From: Thermoanaerobaculia bacterium
Lineage (GTDB): Bacteria > Acidobacteriota > Thermoanaerobaculia > Multivoradales > JAIOJS01
Assembly (NCBI GenBank): GCA_030429235.1
Contig: JAUIDB010000006.1
Location: forward strand, 124,001-188,000
Reading direction: 5' to 3'
DNA: 64,000 bases
A model generated the notes under the pieces. It worked only from the letters and a program-made list of their open reading frames with translations. It was not told the DNA's origin and did not search any database. This document shows, one piece after another, positions 51,828 to 59,012 of the stretch (within the stretch, counting starts at the first letter, position 1; every line of letters starts with the position of its first letter). The position numbers and the translations under genes were made by a program.

Positions 51828-52415
51828 TCAGATCGCGGAAGCGCCGCCGGATGTCGGTTCGAGCAGGGCGATCAGCGCTTCCACCACCTGGCGCCGGGAA
51901 CGTCCGCGAAGATCGACTCGACGGTCGATGACGGAGAAGCTCTGCCGTCGGATCGCGAAGAACGAACGCACTTGGTCGATACTGACCAGCGGCTCTGGAT
52001 GGAGAGGATGCCAGGCCCCGGGGCGGTTCGGAGAACGCTGCTGGAACTTCCAGTAGCACTGCCCCAGGTCGCGGTCGAGCAGCGCGAGGTCGGCCTGCGA
52101 GGTGGCCAGGCGACGATTCTCGGGTGAGAGGAGCGTGCCGTCACCGAGCGAGATGATCGAGGAAGGTCGACCTCGGAGCAGTCGAGCCAGAACCTCGCTC
52201 TCGAGCTCGCGGTACGCCATCTCTCCGTCCGTGGCCACGAACTCCCACAGCGACGTACTCGCATGGTGTTCGACCGTACGGTCCACGTCGCTGACCCCGA
52301 GACCGGTCCGCGCCGCGAGCTCGAATCCGAGCCGCCGGGTTTCGTCTGCCACGTAACCCGCCAATAGGAAGTGGCGCTCCAGGCGCGCCAGTGGCTGATA
52401 GTCGTAGTAGCCCAT
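51828..52415 (-). CDS. shikimate-kinase-like protein lacking Walker A motif
   Basis: About 195 residues. The overall plan follows shikimate kinase: LERHFLLAGYVADETRRLGFELAARTGLGVSDVDRTVEHHA, then EMAYRELESEVLARLL and IISLGDGTLLSPENR at the GGG position. However the P-loop GxxxxGKS/T is replaced by GYVADETRR with no lysine, and the GGG motif is LGDGT. DVDRTVE and the YRELE (FRxxE) motif are kept. It is thus probably a pseudo-kinase that may bind a ligand but not ATP normally. ATG 52415 is preferred; the track start adds an unrelated tail. Confidence 0.65.
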   Translation of the reverse strand: MGYYDYQPLARLERHFLLAGYVADETRRLGFELAARTGLGVSDVDRTVEHHASTSLWEFVATDGEMAYRELESEVLARLLRGRPSSIISLGDGTLLSPENRRLATSQADLALLDRDLGQCYWKFQQRSPNRPGAWHPLHPEPLVSIDQVRSFFAIRRQSFSVIDRRVDLRGRSRRQVVEALIALLEPTSGGASAI

Positions 52416-52584
52416 GGCGAACCATCGTACCGGAGGGCCCATCTGACCTGGCAATCCTGAGTTCGCGGCTCGGGTCGATGCCACCCGGACGGGTTGAATG
52501 AACTTTTCTCGAGTTCGCGGCGTCCTGGTTCTAGATGCCTCCAATCAGGGGCGCACTCACTGAACGTTACGAAGGAGGATTGCG

Positions 52585-54141
52585 ATGTCTGGAGAAGAAT
52601 CGATGCTGTGGCGGGATCGTCGCCGTGGGCCGGGGAAGGGGGCCTGCACCTGGAGGGGAGCGGTGTGTGGGGCTCTTCTGGTGGCCTCCGGACCTGCGGT
52701 TGGATTCGAGGTAGACCCGGTGCGCCCCCAGGGGAGCGCGGGGGATCTGCGGGTCGAAACCAGGACCATCGAGATCGAGGATGGTCGGAGTCAGGTGGTC
52801 GAGGCGGGGACCCTTCTGGTGCCCGAGAATCGCCGCCAGCCCGAGAGTGCGCTGATCTCGATTCCCTTCTACCGATTGCGATCGACCGCGGAGGTCCCCG
52901 CCCGTCCGATCTTTCTGCTCGCGGGTGGTCCCGGGTCCTCTTGGATCGATCGATTCGAGAATCCCGAGAACTACGACGAGGTGCTCTTCTACCGAGGGAT
53001 CGCCGATGTCGTCCTGTTCGACCAGCGGGGAGCCGGACACGCCGAGCCAACGTTGCACTGTGACGGCCTCCGCCGGCAGTACCCCCTCGATCGAGCGCTC
53101 GAACCGACGGCCATCGCCGACGAGCTTCGGGAGATGGCACTAGAGTGTCGCCAAGCCTGGGTGGCCGCCGGGGTCGATCTGGCGGGCTACAACACGGTGG
53201 AGAACGCGAGCGACGTTCTCGAACTTCGCCAGGCCCTCGGGTACGAGAAGATGACGCTGGTCGGTGGGAGTTACGGTTCTCATTTGGCCCTGGCTCTTCT
53301 TCGGATGGCGCCGGACGCGATCGACCGAGTGGTCCTCTACGGGGTGGAGGGGTTGGATCGGACCTGGGACGATCCGCGCGGCCGGTTGGCGGTTTTGGAG
53401 CGGATTGCCGGCTCGGCGGAAACCAGCGCGACTCTCGGCCCGCAGGTTCCCGCTGGAGGGCTCATCGGGGTGCTCGAGGACGTGATCGAGCGACTCGAAG
53501 AGGGTCCGGCGATCGCTTCTCTGGGAGAGGGGGAGGAGCAGGTCGACGTGGTGATCGACGCCGAGTTGTTGCGTCGGGTGGCGGGATTCCAGGCAGGACG
53601 GCGCAGCCGCCCCAACGTCTGGCCGGAGTTTCTTCTGGATCTGGCCGCGGCAGACTACTCGGTCCTGGCTCGAGGGGCCTACGCGTTGCGGCAGCTGCGC
53701 CTCGACGATCCCATGCACTACATGATGGACTGCGCGTCGGGAATCAGCCCTGCCCGGCGCCAACTGCTGCTGGCTCGATCCGAGCGGCACTTGCTCGGGG
53801 ACTTGAATTCCGAGTACGCCACGCTCTGTCCGGTGTGGCAGGCACCGGACCTCGGTGAGGAGTTTCGAGCGCCACTCCGCTCCTCGGTGCCGGCCCTGGT
53901 GGTCCACGGAACCTGGGATACCTCGACCCCGATCGAGAATGCGCGGGAGGTGATCGCGGGGCTGGAGCGAGGACAGTTGGTCGAGGTCATCGGGGGGCAC
54001 CACGGTGCTCTCTACAATCTGTATGCGCACTGGCCACCGGCTCACGACCAGATCGGGGCGTTCTTGAGAGGCGAGGAGGTGCGGTTTCCGACCTCGGTGA
54101 CGTTGCCTCCGGTCCAGTATGCACCGCGCGGGGGAAACTAG
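52585..54141 (+). CDS. secreted alpha/beta hydrolase (TAP/proline iminopeptidase-like)
   Basis: About 518 residues. A predicted signal region (WRGAVCGALLVASGPAVG) after a basic N terminus, then FLLAGGPGSSW (oxyanion), DVVLFDQRGAGHAEP, nucleophile elbow LVGGSYGSHLAL, VHGTWDTSTPIENA (acid) and GGHHGALY (His). This is the layout of the tripeptidyl aminopeptidase/prolyl iminopeptidase branch. GAAGGAGG before the ATG is a strong ribosome site. It is followed 3 bp later by an ECF sigma gene, an unusual operon partner. Confidence 0.85.
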   Translation: MSGEESMLWRDRRRGPGKGACTWRGAVCGALLVASGPAVGFEVDPVRPQGSAGDLRVETRTIEIEDGRSQVVEAGTLLVPENRRQPESALISIPFYRLRSTAEVPARPIFLLAGGPGSSWIDRFENPENYDEVLFYRGIADVVLFDQRGAGHAEPTLHCDGLRRQYPLDRALEPTAIADELREMALECRQAWVAAGVDLAGYNTVENASDVLELRQALGYEKMTLVGGSYGSHLALALLRMAPDAIDRVVLYGVEGLDRTWDDPRGRLAVLERIAGSAETSATLGPQVPAGGLIGVLEDVIERLEEGPAIASLGEGEEQVDVVIDAELLRRVAGFQAGRRSRPNVWPEFLLDLAAADYSVLARGAYALRQLRLDDPMHYMMDCASGISPARRQLLLARSERHLLGDLNSEYATLCPVWQAPDLGEEFRAPLRSSVPALVVHGTWDTSTPIENAREVIAGLERGQLVEVIGGHHGALYNLYAHWPPAHDQIGAFLRGEEVRFPTSVTLPPVQYAPRGGN

Positions 54142-54144
54142 CGG

Positions 54145-54723
54145 ATGGCAGAGACGGTCGAACCGAGGGAGAGAGTTGCCGAGCACTTCGCGGTGTTGCG
54201 GGCTCAGCTCGGCGACCGCGACGCCTACGGGGAGCTGTTCCGACAGTACAACGCTCGACTCCTCTACTACCTGCGGCGACTGTTGCCGGTTGCCACCGAG
54301 GCGGAGGACACCCTGCAAGAGGTCTGGGTCACGGTGGTCCGCAAGCTCCCGTCACTGGAGCAGCCCGAGGCCTTCAAGGGTTGGATCTATCGAGTGGCTC
54401 GAAACCGAGCCCTGTCGAGGTTGCGCCGTTCCCGACGCGAAATCGCGATCGATCAGGTCGAGGCGGAGGTCGACGGGAACCTCGATTCCGCGGCCACCGA
54501 CGAGCGCGCCCTGTTGCGGCTCTTCGAGGCTCAACTGGTTCATCGGGGCCTCGAGGAACTGTCGCCTTCCCATCGGGAGGTTCTCACCCTGCGTTTTGTC
54601 GATGAACTGACCTACGACGAGATCGCCGAGATCGTCGGACGATCGATCGGGACCGTGCGATCCCGTCTCTACTACGCCAAGAAAACACTGAGCCGATACC
54701 TAGAGGAGAAACAAGATGAATGA
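54145..54723 (+). CDS. ECF RNA polymerase sigma factor
   Basis: 192 residues: region 2 AYGELFRQYNARLLYYLRRLL and EDTLQEVWVTVVRKLPSLEQPEAFKGWIYRVARNRAL; region 4 LVHRGLEELSPSHREVLTLRFVDELTYDEIAEIVGRSIGTVRSRLYYAKKTL. It lies 3 bp after the hydrolase gene and overlaps a membrane-protein gene that may regulate it. It is a second, distinct ECF system from the one at 4.3 kb. Confidence 0.9.
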   Translation: MAETVEPRERVAEHFAVLRAQLGDRDAYGELFRQYNARLLYYLRRLLPVATEAEDTLQEVWVTVVRKLPSLEQPEAFKGWIYRVARNRALSRLRRSRREIAIDQVEAEVDGNLDSAATDERALLRLFEAQLVHRGLEELSPSHREVLTLRFVDELTYDEIAEIVGRSIGTVRSRLYYAKKTLSRYLEEKQDE

Positions 54724-55129
54724 ACGATCGAACCAAGAGCTCGCCGAGGGATTGATTGCCGCTGACCAGGGGAACTCCTCCCCAGGGAGCGAATCGTCCG
54801 ACTCGATGCTCGAGATTCTGTTGGAGCAGGAGCGGCAGTTCGAGGAGCGGGTTCGTCGGCTGGCGATCTGGTCCTGGACCACGACCTTCGTATGTCTGGT
54901 CGTGGGGGCGGTGGCCGTGACGGTGGTGCGCGAAGGCGGGGGGGCGATCGTCGAGTTCCTCCGGGGTCTTCTGATCATCCTCATGGGCACTGGCACCATC
55001 GGTCTGATCGCTGCCTCTGTCCTCTCGCTCACCTGGCTCTTCCGTTCTCGCACGCCGACCCTGCGGGCGATCGAGAGGCGTCTGGCGGCGTTGGAACGAC
55101 GCCTGGTCCGCGGCGATGCGCCGAGGTGA
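54716..55129 (+). CDS. two-helix membrane protein, possible sigma regulator
   Basis: 137 residues. An acidic N terminus (LLEQERQFEERVRRLA), two membrane helices (SWTTTFVCLVVGAVAVTVV and LLIILMGTGTIGLIAASVLSLTWLF) and a basic coiled C-terminal tail (TLRAIERRLAALERRLV). It overlaps the sigma gene by 8 bases. The sequence resembles no anti-sigma family I recognise and has no zinc motif; the role is inferred only from the overlap. Confidence 0.65.
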   Translation: MNERSNQELAEGLIAADQGNSSPGSESSDSMLEILLEQERQFEERVRRLAIWSWTTTFVCLVVGAVAVTVVREGGGAIVEFLRGLLIILMGTGTIGLIAASVLSLTWLFRSRTPTLRAIERRLAALERRLVRGDAPR

Positions 55130-55189
55130 GGAGGGAGTTCGGTGGTGTGGTGGCGGCGAGGGCCGCTGCGATCTGAAGGCTCGGGTCCT

Positions 55190-55358
55190 GAGCTTAGTGT
55201 CCCGTGCGGGGATTCCTGCTGACCTCGAACGGTCCTCTTCGCGGCTGTCGCGGTAGTCCTTCTCTGACCGCTCGGTATGCCTCGTCGTGGGGCTTGGCCA
55301 GCGGCGAACTGGACCGTTTCCAGAGTGGCAAAGAACTCGTCCCACGGGACACTAGCTC
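55190..55358. mobile_element. MITE-like element bounded by 12-bp inverted repeats
   Basis: A perfect 12-bp inverted repeat TAGTGTCCCGTG / CACGGGACACTA lies at 55195-55206 and 55343-55354; the match extends to GAGC/GCTC outside with one extra base on the left. The ~135 bp between has no gene. TA at both tips and the size are those of a miniature inverted-repeat element. The right tip provides the TAG stop of tspO, so an insertion there could have set the end of that gene. It might instead fold as a long-range 3' structure. No second copy was seen in the window. Confidence 0.4.
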
Positions 55359-55858
55359 GGGTTCAGCCACCAGAGGGTGCCATTGAGTGCAGTAGCGAAC
55401 AGGCACCAGGCCAGGTAGGGCAGGAGGAGTCGACCGGCGAATCGGTCCAGTTTCGAGAATCGAGCTGCGGTGACGACGATCAGTAGATCGAGGAGGACGA
55501 TGACGGCGAAGGCCCAGCCGGGAGAACGGGCCCCAAAGAAGATTGGGGTCCACGCCGCGTTGAGGAGCAGCTGAGCAGCGAACGCGACTAAGGCTGCGCG
55601 TCGGGCCGAAGATGACGGCTGCCGCGCGATGCGGTACAGGGCGAAGCCCATGGCGAGATAAAGAGCCGTCCACACCGGTCCGAAGAGCCAGTTGGGCGGA
55701 TTCCAGGAAGGCTTGCGGAGGGCCTGGTACCAGGCGTCAGGAGGAAAGGCCCAGCCCGCGAGGGCGGGGGTGAAGCAGAGTGCGATACAGGAGATGAGGA
55801 GAGCGGTTTGCCCGGATCGGCTGGCGAGGCTGCGGGTCGAGGTGGCGAGACCGTTCAT
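55352..55858 (-). CDS. tspO: TspO/MBR tryptophan-rich sensory protein
   Basis: 168 residues with five membrane helices and conserved Trp/Pro segments WYQALRKPSWNPPNWLFGPVWTALYLAMGFALY and LLNAAWTPIFFGARSPGWAFAV. TspO binds porphyrins and is linked to light and oxygen control in photosynthetic bacteria. It follows cbiX with ATGA overlap, in an apparent fasciclin-cbiX-tspO strand order beside a CarH photoreceptor gene. The stop codon lies in the inverted repeat of the neighbouring element. Confidence 0.9.
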   Translation of the reverse strand: MNGLATSTRSLASRSGQTALLISCIALCFTPALAGWAFPPDAWYQALRKPSWNPPNWLFGPVWTALYLAMGFALYRIARQPSSSARRAALVAFAAQLLLNAAWTPIFFGARSPGWAFAVIVLLDLLIVVTAARFSKLDRFAGRLLLPYLAWCLFATALNGTLWWLNPS

Positions 55859-56256
55859 TGGAGTGCCTCTCGGCTGAGTTGGGTGACGAGGGCGAAGAAG
55901 CGTGGGTCCTCGCCGACCGGCGGTAGGACTTCGAACTCGACGGTTGGGTGGTCATGCCGGGCGTCGGCGACGGCATCGGGAACGTCCTTGGCCACGTGCC
56001 CACCCTGCGAGAAGAAGATGGGGAGCACGGACACTCGGGTCACTCCCGCTTCGGCGAGTTGACCCATGGCGTCCGGCAGCGCGGGACCGGACATCTGTAG
56101 GTACGCGAGAGCGACCGAAGCGTCGCCGAGGGTCTCGGTCACGATCTGGCGCAGGCGTTCGGCGGTCCGTTGCCAGATGGGATCGCGACTGCCGTGGGCC
56201 AGTAGGATCAGGCCGTTGCGAGCGGTCGATGCGCGGCCGAAGGTGTTCGTGTTCAA
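55855..56256 (-). CDS. cbiX: sirohydrochlorin cobalt/ferrochelatase-like protein (CbiX)
   Basis: 133 residues, the size of a single-domain CbiX. LILLAHGSRDPIWQRTAERL carries the first active-site His and VSVLPIFFSQGGHVAKDVP the second. The enzyme inserts Co2+ (or Fe2+) in sirohydrochlorin. Beside a B12-dependent photoreceptor it could link cofactor supply to light signalling. It is downstream of the fasciclin gene with a hairpin terminator between, so transcription past that terminator or a separate promoter is needed. Confidence 0.87.
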   Translation of the reverse strand: MNTNTFGRASTARNGLILLAHGSRDPIWQRTAERLRQIVTETLGDASVALAYLQMSGPALPDAMGQLAEAGVTRVSVLPIFFSQGGHVAKDVPDAVADARHDHPTVEFEVLPPVGEDPRFFALVTQLSREALQ

Positions 56257-56281
56257 AGTGCTCTCCCGGAGATCGGGGGTG

Positions 56282-56318
56282 AAAAGAAGGACCAGACTCG
56301 CGGCACGCGAGCCTGGTC
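56282..56318 (-). terminator. intrinsic terminator after fasciclin gene
   Basis: On the minus strand GACCAGGCTCGCG and CGCGAGTCTGGTC pair over 13 positions (one G-T wobble) with loop TGC, then CCTTCTTTTC. A second small hairpin (GGAGAC/GTCTCC, 56335-56352) lies just before it. Together they should end or attenuate the fasciclin transcript before cbiX. Confidence 0.75.
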
Positions 56319-56360
56319 GAAGAAGTTCGGTTCAGGAGACTTTGGTGTCTCCGAGTCCGT

Positions 56361-56864
56361 CTACTTGCTCGGAGCCGTAGCGGCTGGGATCAGGACGGCG
56401 TCGATGACGTGGATGACGCCGTTGCTGGTCTCGATATCCGTCTGTACGACGTTGGCACCGTCGACCATGACTCCGTTCGAAGTGTCGATGGTGAGCAGGG
56501 TTCCTTCGACGGACTTGGCCTCGGTCAGGTTGACGACATCCGCGGCCAGAACCTTGCCGGCAACTACGTGGTACGTGAGGATCGCCTGCAACTTCTCCTT
56601 GTCAGCGAGCAGGGCTTCGATCGTCCCCGCCGGGAGCTTGGCAAAGGCCTCGTCGGTGGGAGCGAAGACGGTGAACGGGCCCTCGCTCTTCAGGGTGTCG
56701 ACCAGGTCCGCGGCCTGCACGGCAGCCACCAGGGTCTCGAACGAGCCCGCCGCGATCGCGGTGTCGACGACATCCTTGGTTTCTTTGGCCGTCTTTCCGG
56801 CCCATGCCGGCGACGTCAGGGCTGCGATCGTGGTGAGGACGGTCAGCGTTTTGAGGATCTTCAT
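56361..56864 (-). CDS. secreted fasciclin (FAS1) domain protein
   Basis: 167 residues. Signal peptide [17 protein letters not shown], then a single FAS1 domain: [46 protein letters not shown] and [17 protein letters not shown], ending [16 protein letters not shown]1 domains mediate adhesion or bind small hydrophobic ligands. The gene is divergent from carH with a sigma-70 type promoter that overlaps a TTGACA/TGTCAA repeat, so it is a probable CarH target. Confidence 0.92.
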   Translation of the reverse strand: MKILKTLTVLTTIAALTSPAWAGKTAKETKDVVDTAIAAGSFETLVAAVQAADLVDTLKSEGPFTVFAPTDEAFAKLPAGTIEALLADKEKLQAILTYHVVAGKVLAADVVNLTEAKSVEGTLLTIDTSNGVMVDGANVVQTDIETSNGVIHVIDAVLIPAATAPSK

Positions 56865-56935
56865 GGTGGGTTCCTTTCGCTCGGTGCTCCCTAGGAAGCG
56901 TGATTGGTTCAGCCTGTTTTGGCTGTCTGTCTAGG

Positions 56936-56964
56936 ACAATACATTGACAGCTTCCGTTTGTCAA
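56936..56964 (-). promoter_or_regulatory. fasciclin promoter overlapping inverted repeat operator
   Basis: On the minus strand TTGACA (56964-56959), a 17-base spacer and TATTGT (56941-56936) form a good sigma-70 promoter for the fasciclin gene. The same -35 is one arm of the inverted repeat TTGACA-N9-TGTCAA (56944-56964). An operator over the -35 box is how CarH/LitR repressors block transcription in the dark. Confidence 0.65.
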
Positions 56965-57018
56965 GACTTTGTTCAGGCAAGGCGCTCTGAAATTGCCTGG
57001 CCTGGGGAGCTTGGGCAC

Positions 57019-57055
57019 TGTCAGTGTTGACAACATCTGGACAAGATGGTTCAAT
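57019..57055 (+). promoter_or_regulatory. carH promoter with TGTCA-N4-TGACA operator
   Basis: TTGACA (57027-57032), 17 bases, then TTCAAT (57050-57055). The -35 overlaps TGTCA-N4-TGACA (57019-57032) and the odd palindrome TGTTGACAACA (57025-57035). The predicted transcription start falls at or within a base or two of the carH ATG (57062), so the mRNA may be leaderless and self-regulated. Confidence 0.6.
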
Positions 57056-57061
57056 GCAGTC

Positions 57062-58030
57062 ATGACTAAGCTAGATCCGTCGCAGCCGATCCACAGTATT
57101 GGAGTGGTCGAGCGCCGCACCGGAATCAAGGCCGACCTCGTGCGGGCCTGGGAGCGGCGGTATGGTGCCGTGGTTCCGACACGGACCGAAACCGATCGCC
57201 GCCTCTACTCCGAAGCGGATGTGGAGCGACTGACGCTGTTGCACGAAGCCACCCGCTTGGGGCATCGGATCAGTCACATCGCACGGCTCTCGGACGAGGA
57301 GCTCGGGACGCTGCTCGAGGCCTCGACGGCTCTCGCGCCTCGAGTGGGTACCCGAGTCCTGTCCCCTGACCTCGAGGCGAGACTGGCCGTGTGTTTGCGC
57401 GCCATCGAGGATCTCGACGCCGCTGGACTCCAGGGGGAGCTCACGCGGGCTTCTTTTACGCTCAGCCGCGTAGCTTTGGTCGAAGAGCTCTTGGTGCCGT
57501 TGATGGAGCAGGTCGGGGCGCGGTGGCGGCACGGCACCATGGATCCGGCCCAGGAGCACCTGGCCACGGCTGCGGTGCGCGGATTCGTCGGCGGATTCGT
57601 GGGCTTCCCGACTCCGGCCAGCGGGCCGGTCCTGGTGGTGACGACTCCCGCCGGGCAGCACCACGAACTCGGGGCTTTGCTCGCCGCGGCGATGGCAGCC
57701 GCGGAAGGATGGCGGGTGGTGTACCTGGGACCCAACCTGCCGATCGCCTCGATCGCGCGAGCGGCAACGCGCGCCGAGGCGAGGGCGGTAGCGCTGGGAA
57801 TCACGTATCCGGAAGCGTCTCCCAATCTCGTCGCCGAACTGCGGGCACTGCTCGAGGCACTCGCCGGGATTCACCTCATCCTCGGAGGGCGCGGGGCCAC
57901 CGTCGCCGATTCGCTGCCGGCTTCCCCGTACTGGACCCGGGTCCAGGACATGGGCGCCTTTCAGCGCGCCCTGGCTCGCCTGGGTGACGTCACGAGCACA
58001 GGAGGGCCGTCGGATGGCATCGAAGGCTGA
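57062..58030 (+). CDS. carH: CarH/LitR-type B12-dependent photoreceptor repressor
   Basis: 322 residues. N-terminal MerR helix-turn-helix (HSIGVVERRTGIKADLVRAWERRYG, DRRLYSEADVERLTLL). Then a four-helix B12-cap domain with Trp155 and Glu165-His166 (ARWRHGTMDPAQEHLATA), and a B12-binding Rossmann domain with His201 (GQHHELGALLAAAM). The spacings Trp-to-Glu 10 and His-to-His 35 equal those of Thermus CarH, whose adenosylcobalamin senses light and dissolves the DNA-bound tetramer. Q-H-H-E-L-G replaces the usual E/DxHxxG, keeping the ligand His. It should repress light-induced genes around it in the dark. Confidence 0.9.
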   Translation: MTKLDPSQPIHSIGVVERRTGIKADLVRAWERRYGAVVPTRTETDRRLYSEADVERLTLLHEATRLGHRISHIARLSDEELGTLLEASTALAPRVGTRVLSPDLEARLAVCLRAIEDLDAAGLQGELTRASFTLSRVALVEELLVPLMEQVGARWRHGTMDPAQEHLATAAVRGFVGGFVGFPTPASGPVLVVTTPAGQHHELGALLAAAMAAAEGWRVVYLGPNLPIASIARAATRAEARAVALGITYPEASPNLVAELRALLEALAGIHLILGGRGATVADSLPASPYWTRVQDMGAFQRALARLGDVTSTGGPSDGIEG

Positions 58031-59012
58031 TCGTCACGAAGTGGTCAAGGACTCTCTGGGGCCAGATGATCCCCTGCGACTTGGAGTGAGCGCCTGCCTC
58101 ATGGGGCAGGAGGTCCGATTCAACGGTGGGCACACCCGGGACAACTTCCTGGTGCATACCCTGAGCCAGTGGGTCGAGTGGGTCACCGTGTGTCCTGAGT
58201 TCGAGATGGGCCTGGGGGTTCCGAGGGAGAGCCTCCGGCTGATCGGCGACCCGGAGGCTCCACTCCTGATCGCGCCCAAGTCGGGTTCGGACCACACCGA
58301 GGCCATGAAGGCCTGGTCTGCGCAACGGCTGACCGAACTCGCGCGGCTCGATCTGCATGGCTTCGTACTCAAGCGGGCCTCGCCGAGCTGTGGTCTGTTT
58401 CGCGTCAAGGTCTACGATGACCACAACATGCCCAATCCCGTGGGACGGGGCCTCTTCGCTGCGGACCTCGCTCGAGCGCTGCCGCTCCTGCCGCTGGAGG
58501 AGGAGGGGCGCCTGAACGATCCCCGGCTGCGGGAGAACTTCATCGAGCGGATGTTCGCCTACCGTCGCTGGCGGGAGCTGCTCGAGGATCCGAGTCCGGC
58601 GGGACTCGTGGCCTTCCATTCCGCCCACAAGCTGGCCCTGATGGCCCACTCTCCGGAGCAGCAAGTTCAACTGGGCCGACTGGTCTCCGAAGCCGGGGCC
58701 CGCGATCTCTCGGAGCTCCTCGACGACTACGGTGCGTTGTTCATGGACGTGATGGCCAAGGTCGCCACCAGCAAGCGACACACCAACGTCCTCCAGCACG
58801 TGCAGGGGTACCTCAAGGGCCGATTGGATCGAGGTGACACCCAGGAGCTGGGAGAGGTGATCGAAGAGTACCGCCTGGGTAGAGTGCCCCTGGTGGTGCC
58901 GCTCACCCTACTCCGGCACCACCTCCGTCGACACGAGACGCACGAGTGGCTGGGCGCGCAGACCTACCTGAATCCCTACCCCTCGGAGCTCATGCTCCGC
59001 AATCACGTCTAG
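58014..59012 (+). CDS. DUF523-DUF1722 fusion protein (YbgA-like)
   Basis: About 332 residues. The N-terminal DUF523 domain has conserved cysteines in LGVSACLMGQEVRFNGGH, VTVCPEFEMGLGVPRE and KRASPSCGLFRVK, a pattern shared with the TudS thiouracil desulfidase family that binds a 4Fe-4S cluster. The C-terminal DUF1722 (YbgA) domain holds AFHSAHKLALMAHSP and YHRRHETHEWLGAQTYLNPYP-like sequence. Such fusions often sit beside photolyase genes. GGAGG before ATG 58014 sets the start, overlapping carH. It is convergent with the photolyase, sharing CTAG. Confidence 0.85.
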   Translation: MASKADRHEVVKDSLGPDDPLRLGVSACLMGQEVRFNGGHTRDNFLVHTLSQWVEWVTVCPEFEMGLGVPRESLRLIGDPEAPLLIAPKSGSDHTEAMKAWSAQRLTELARLDLHGFVLKRASPSCGLFRVKVYDDHNMPNPVGRGLFAADLARALPLLPLEEEGRLNDPRLRENFIERMFAYRRWRELLEDPSPAGLVAFHSAHKLALMAHSPEQQVQLGRLVSEAGARDLSELLDDYGALFMDVMAKVATSKRHTNVLQHVQGYLKGRLDRGDTQELGEVIEEYRLGRVPLVVPLTLLRHHLRRHETHEWLGAQTYLNPYPSELMLRNHV

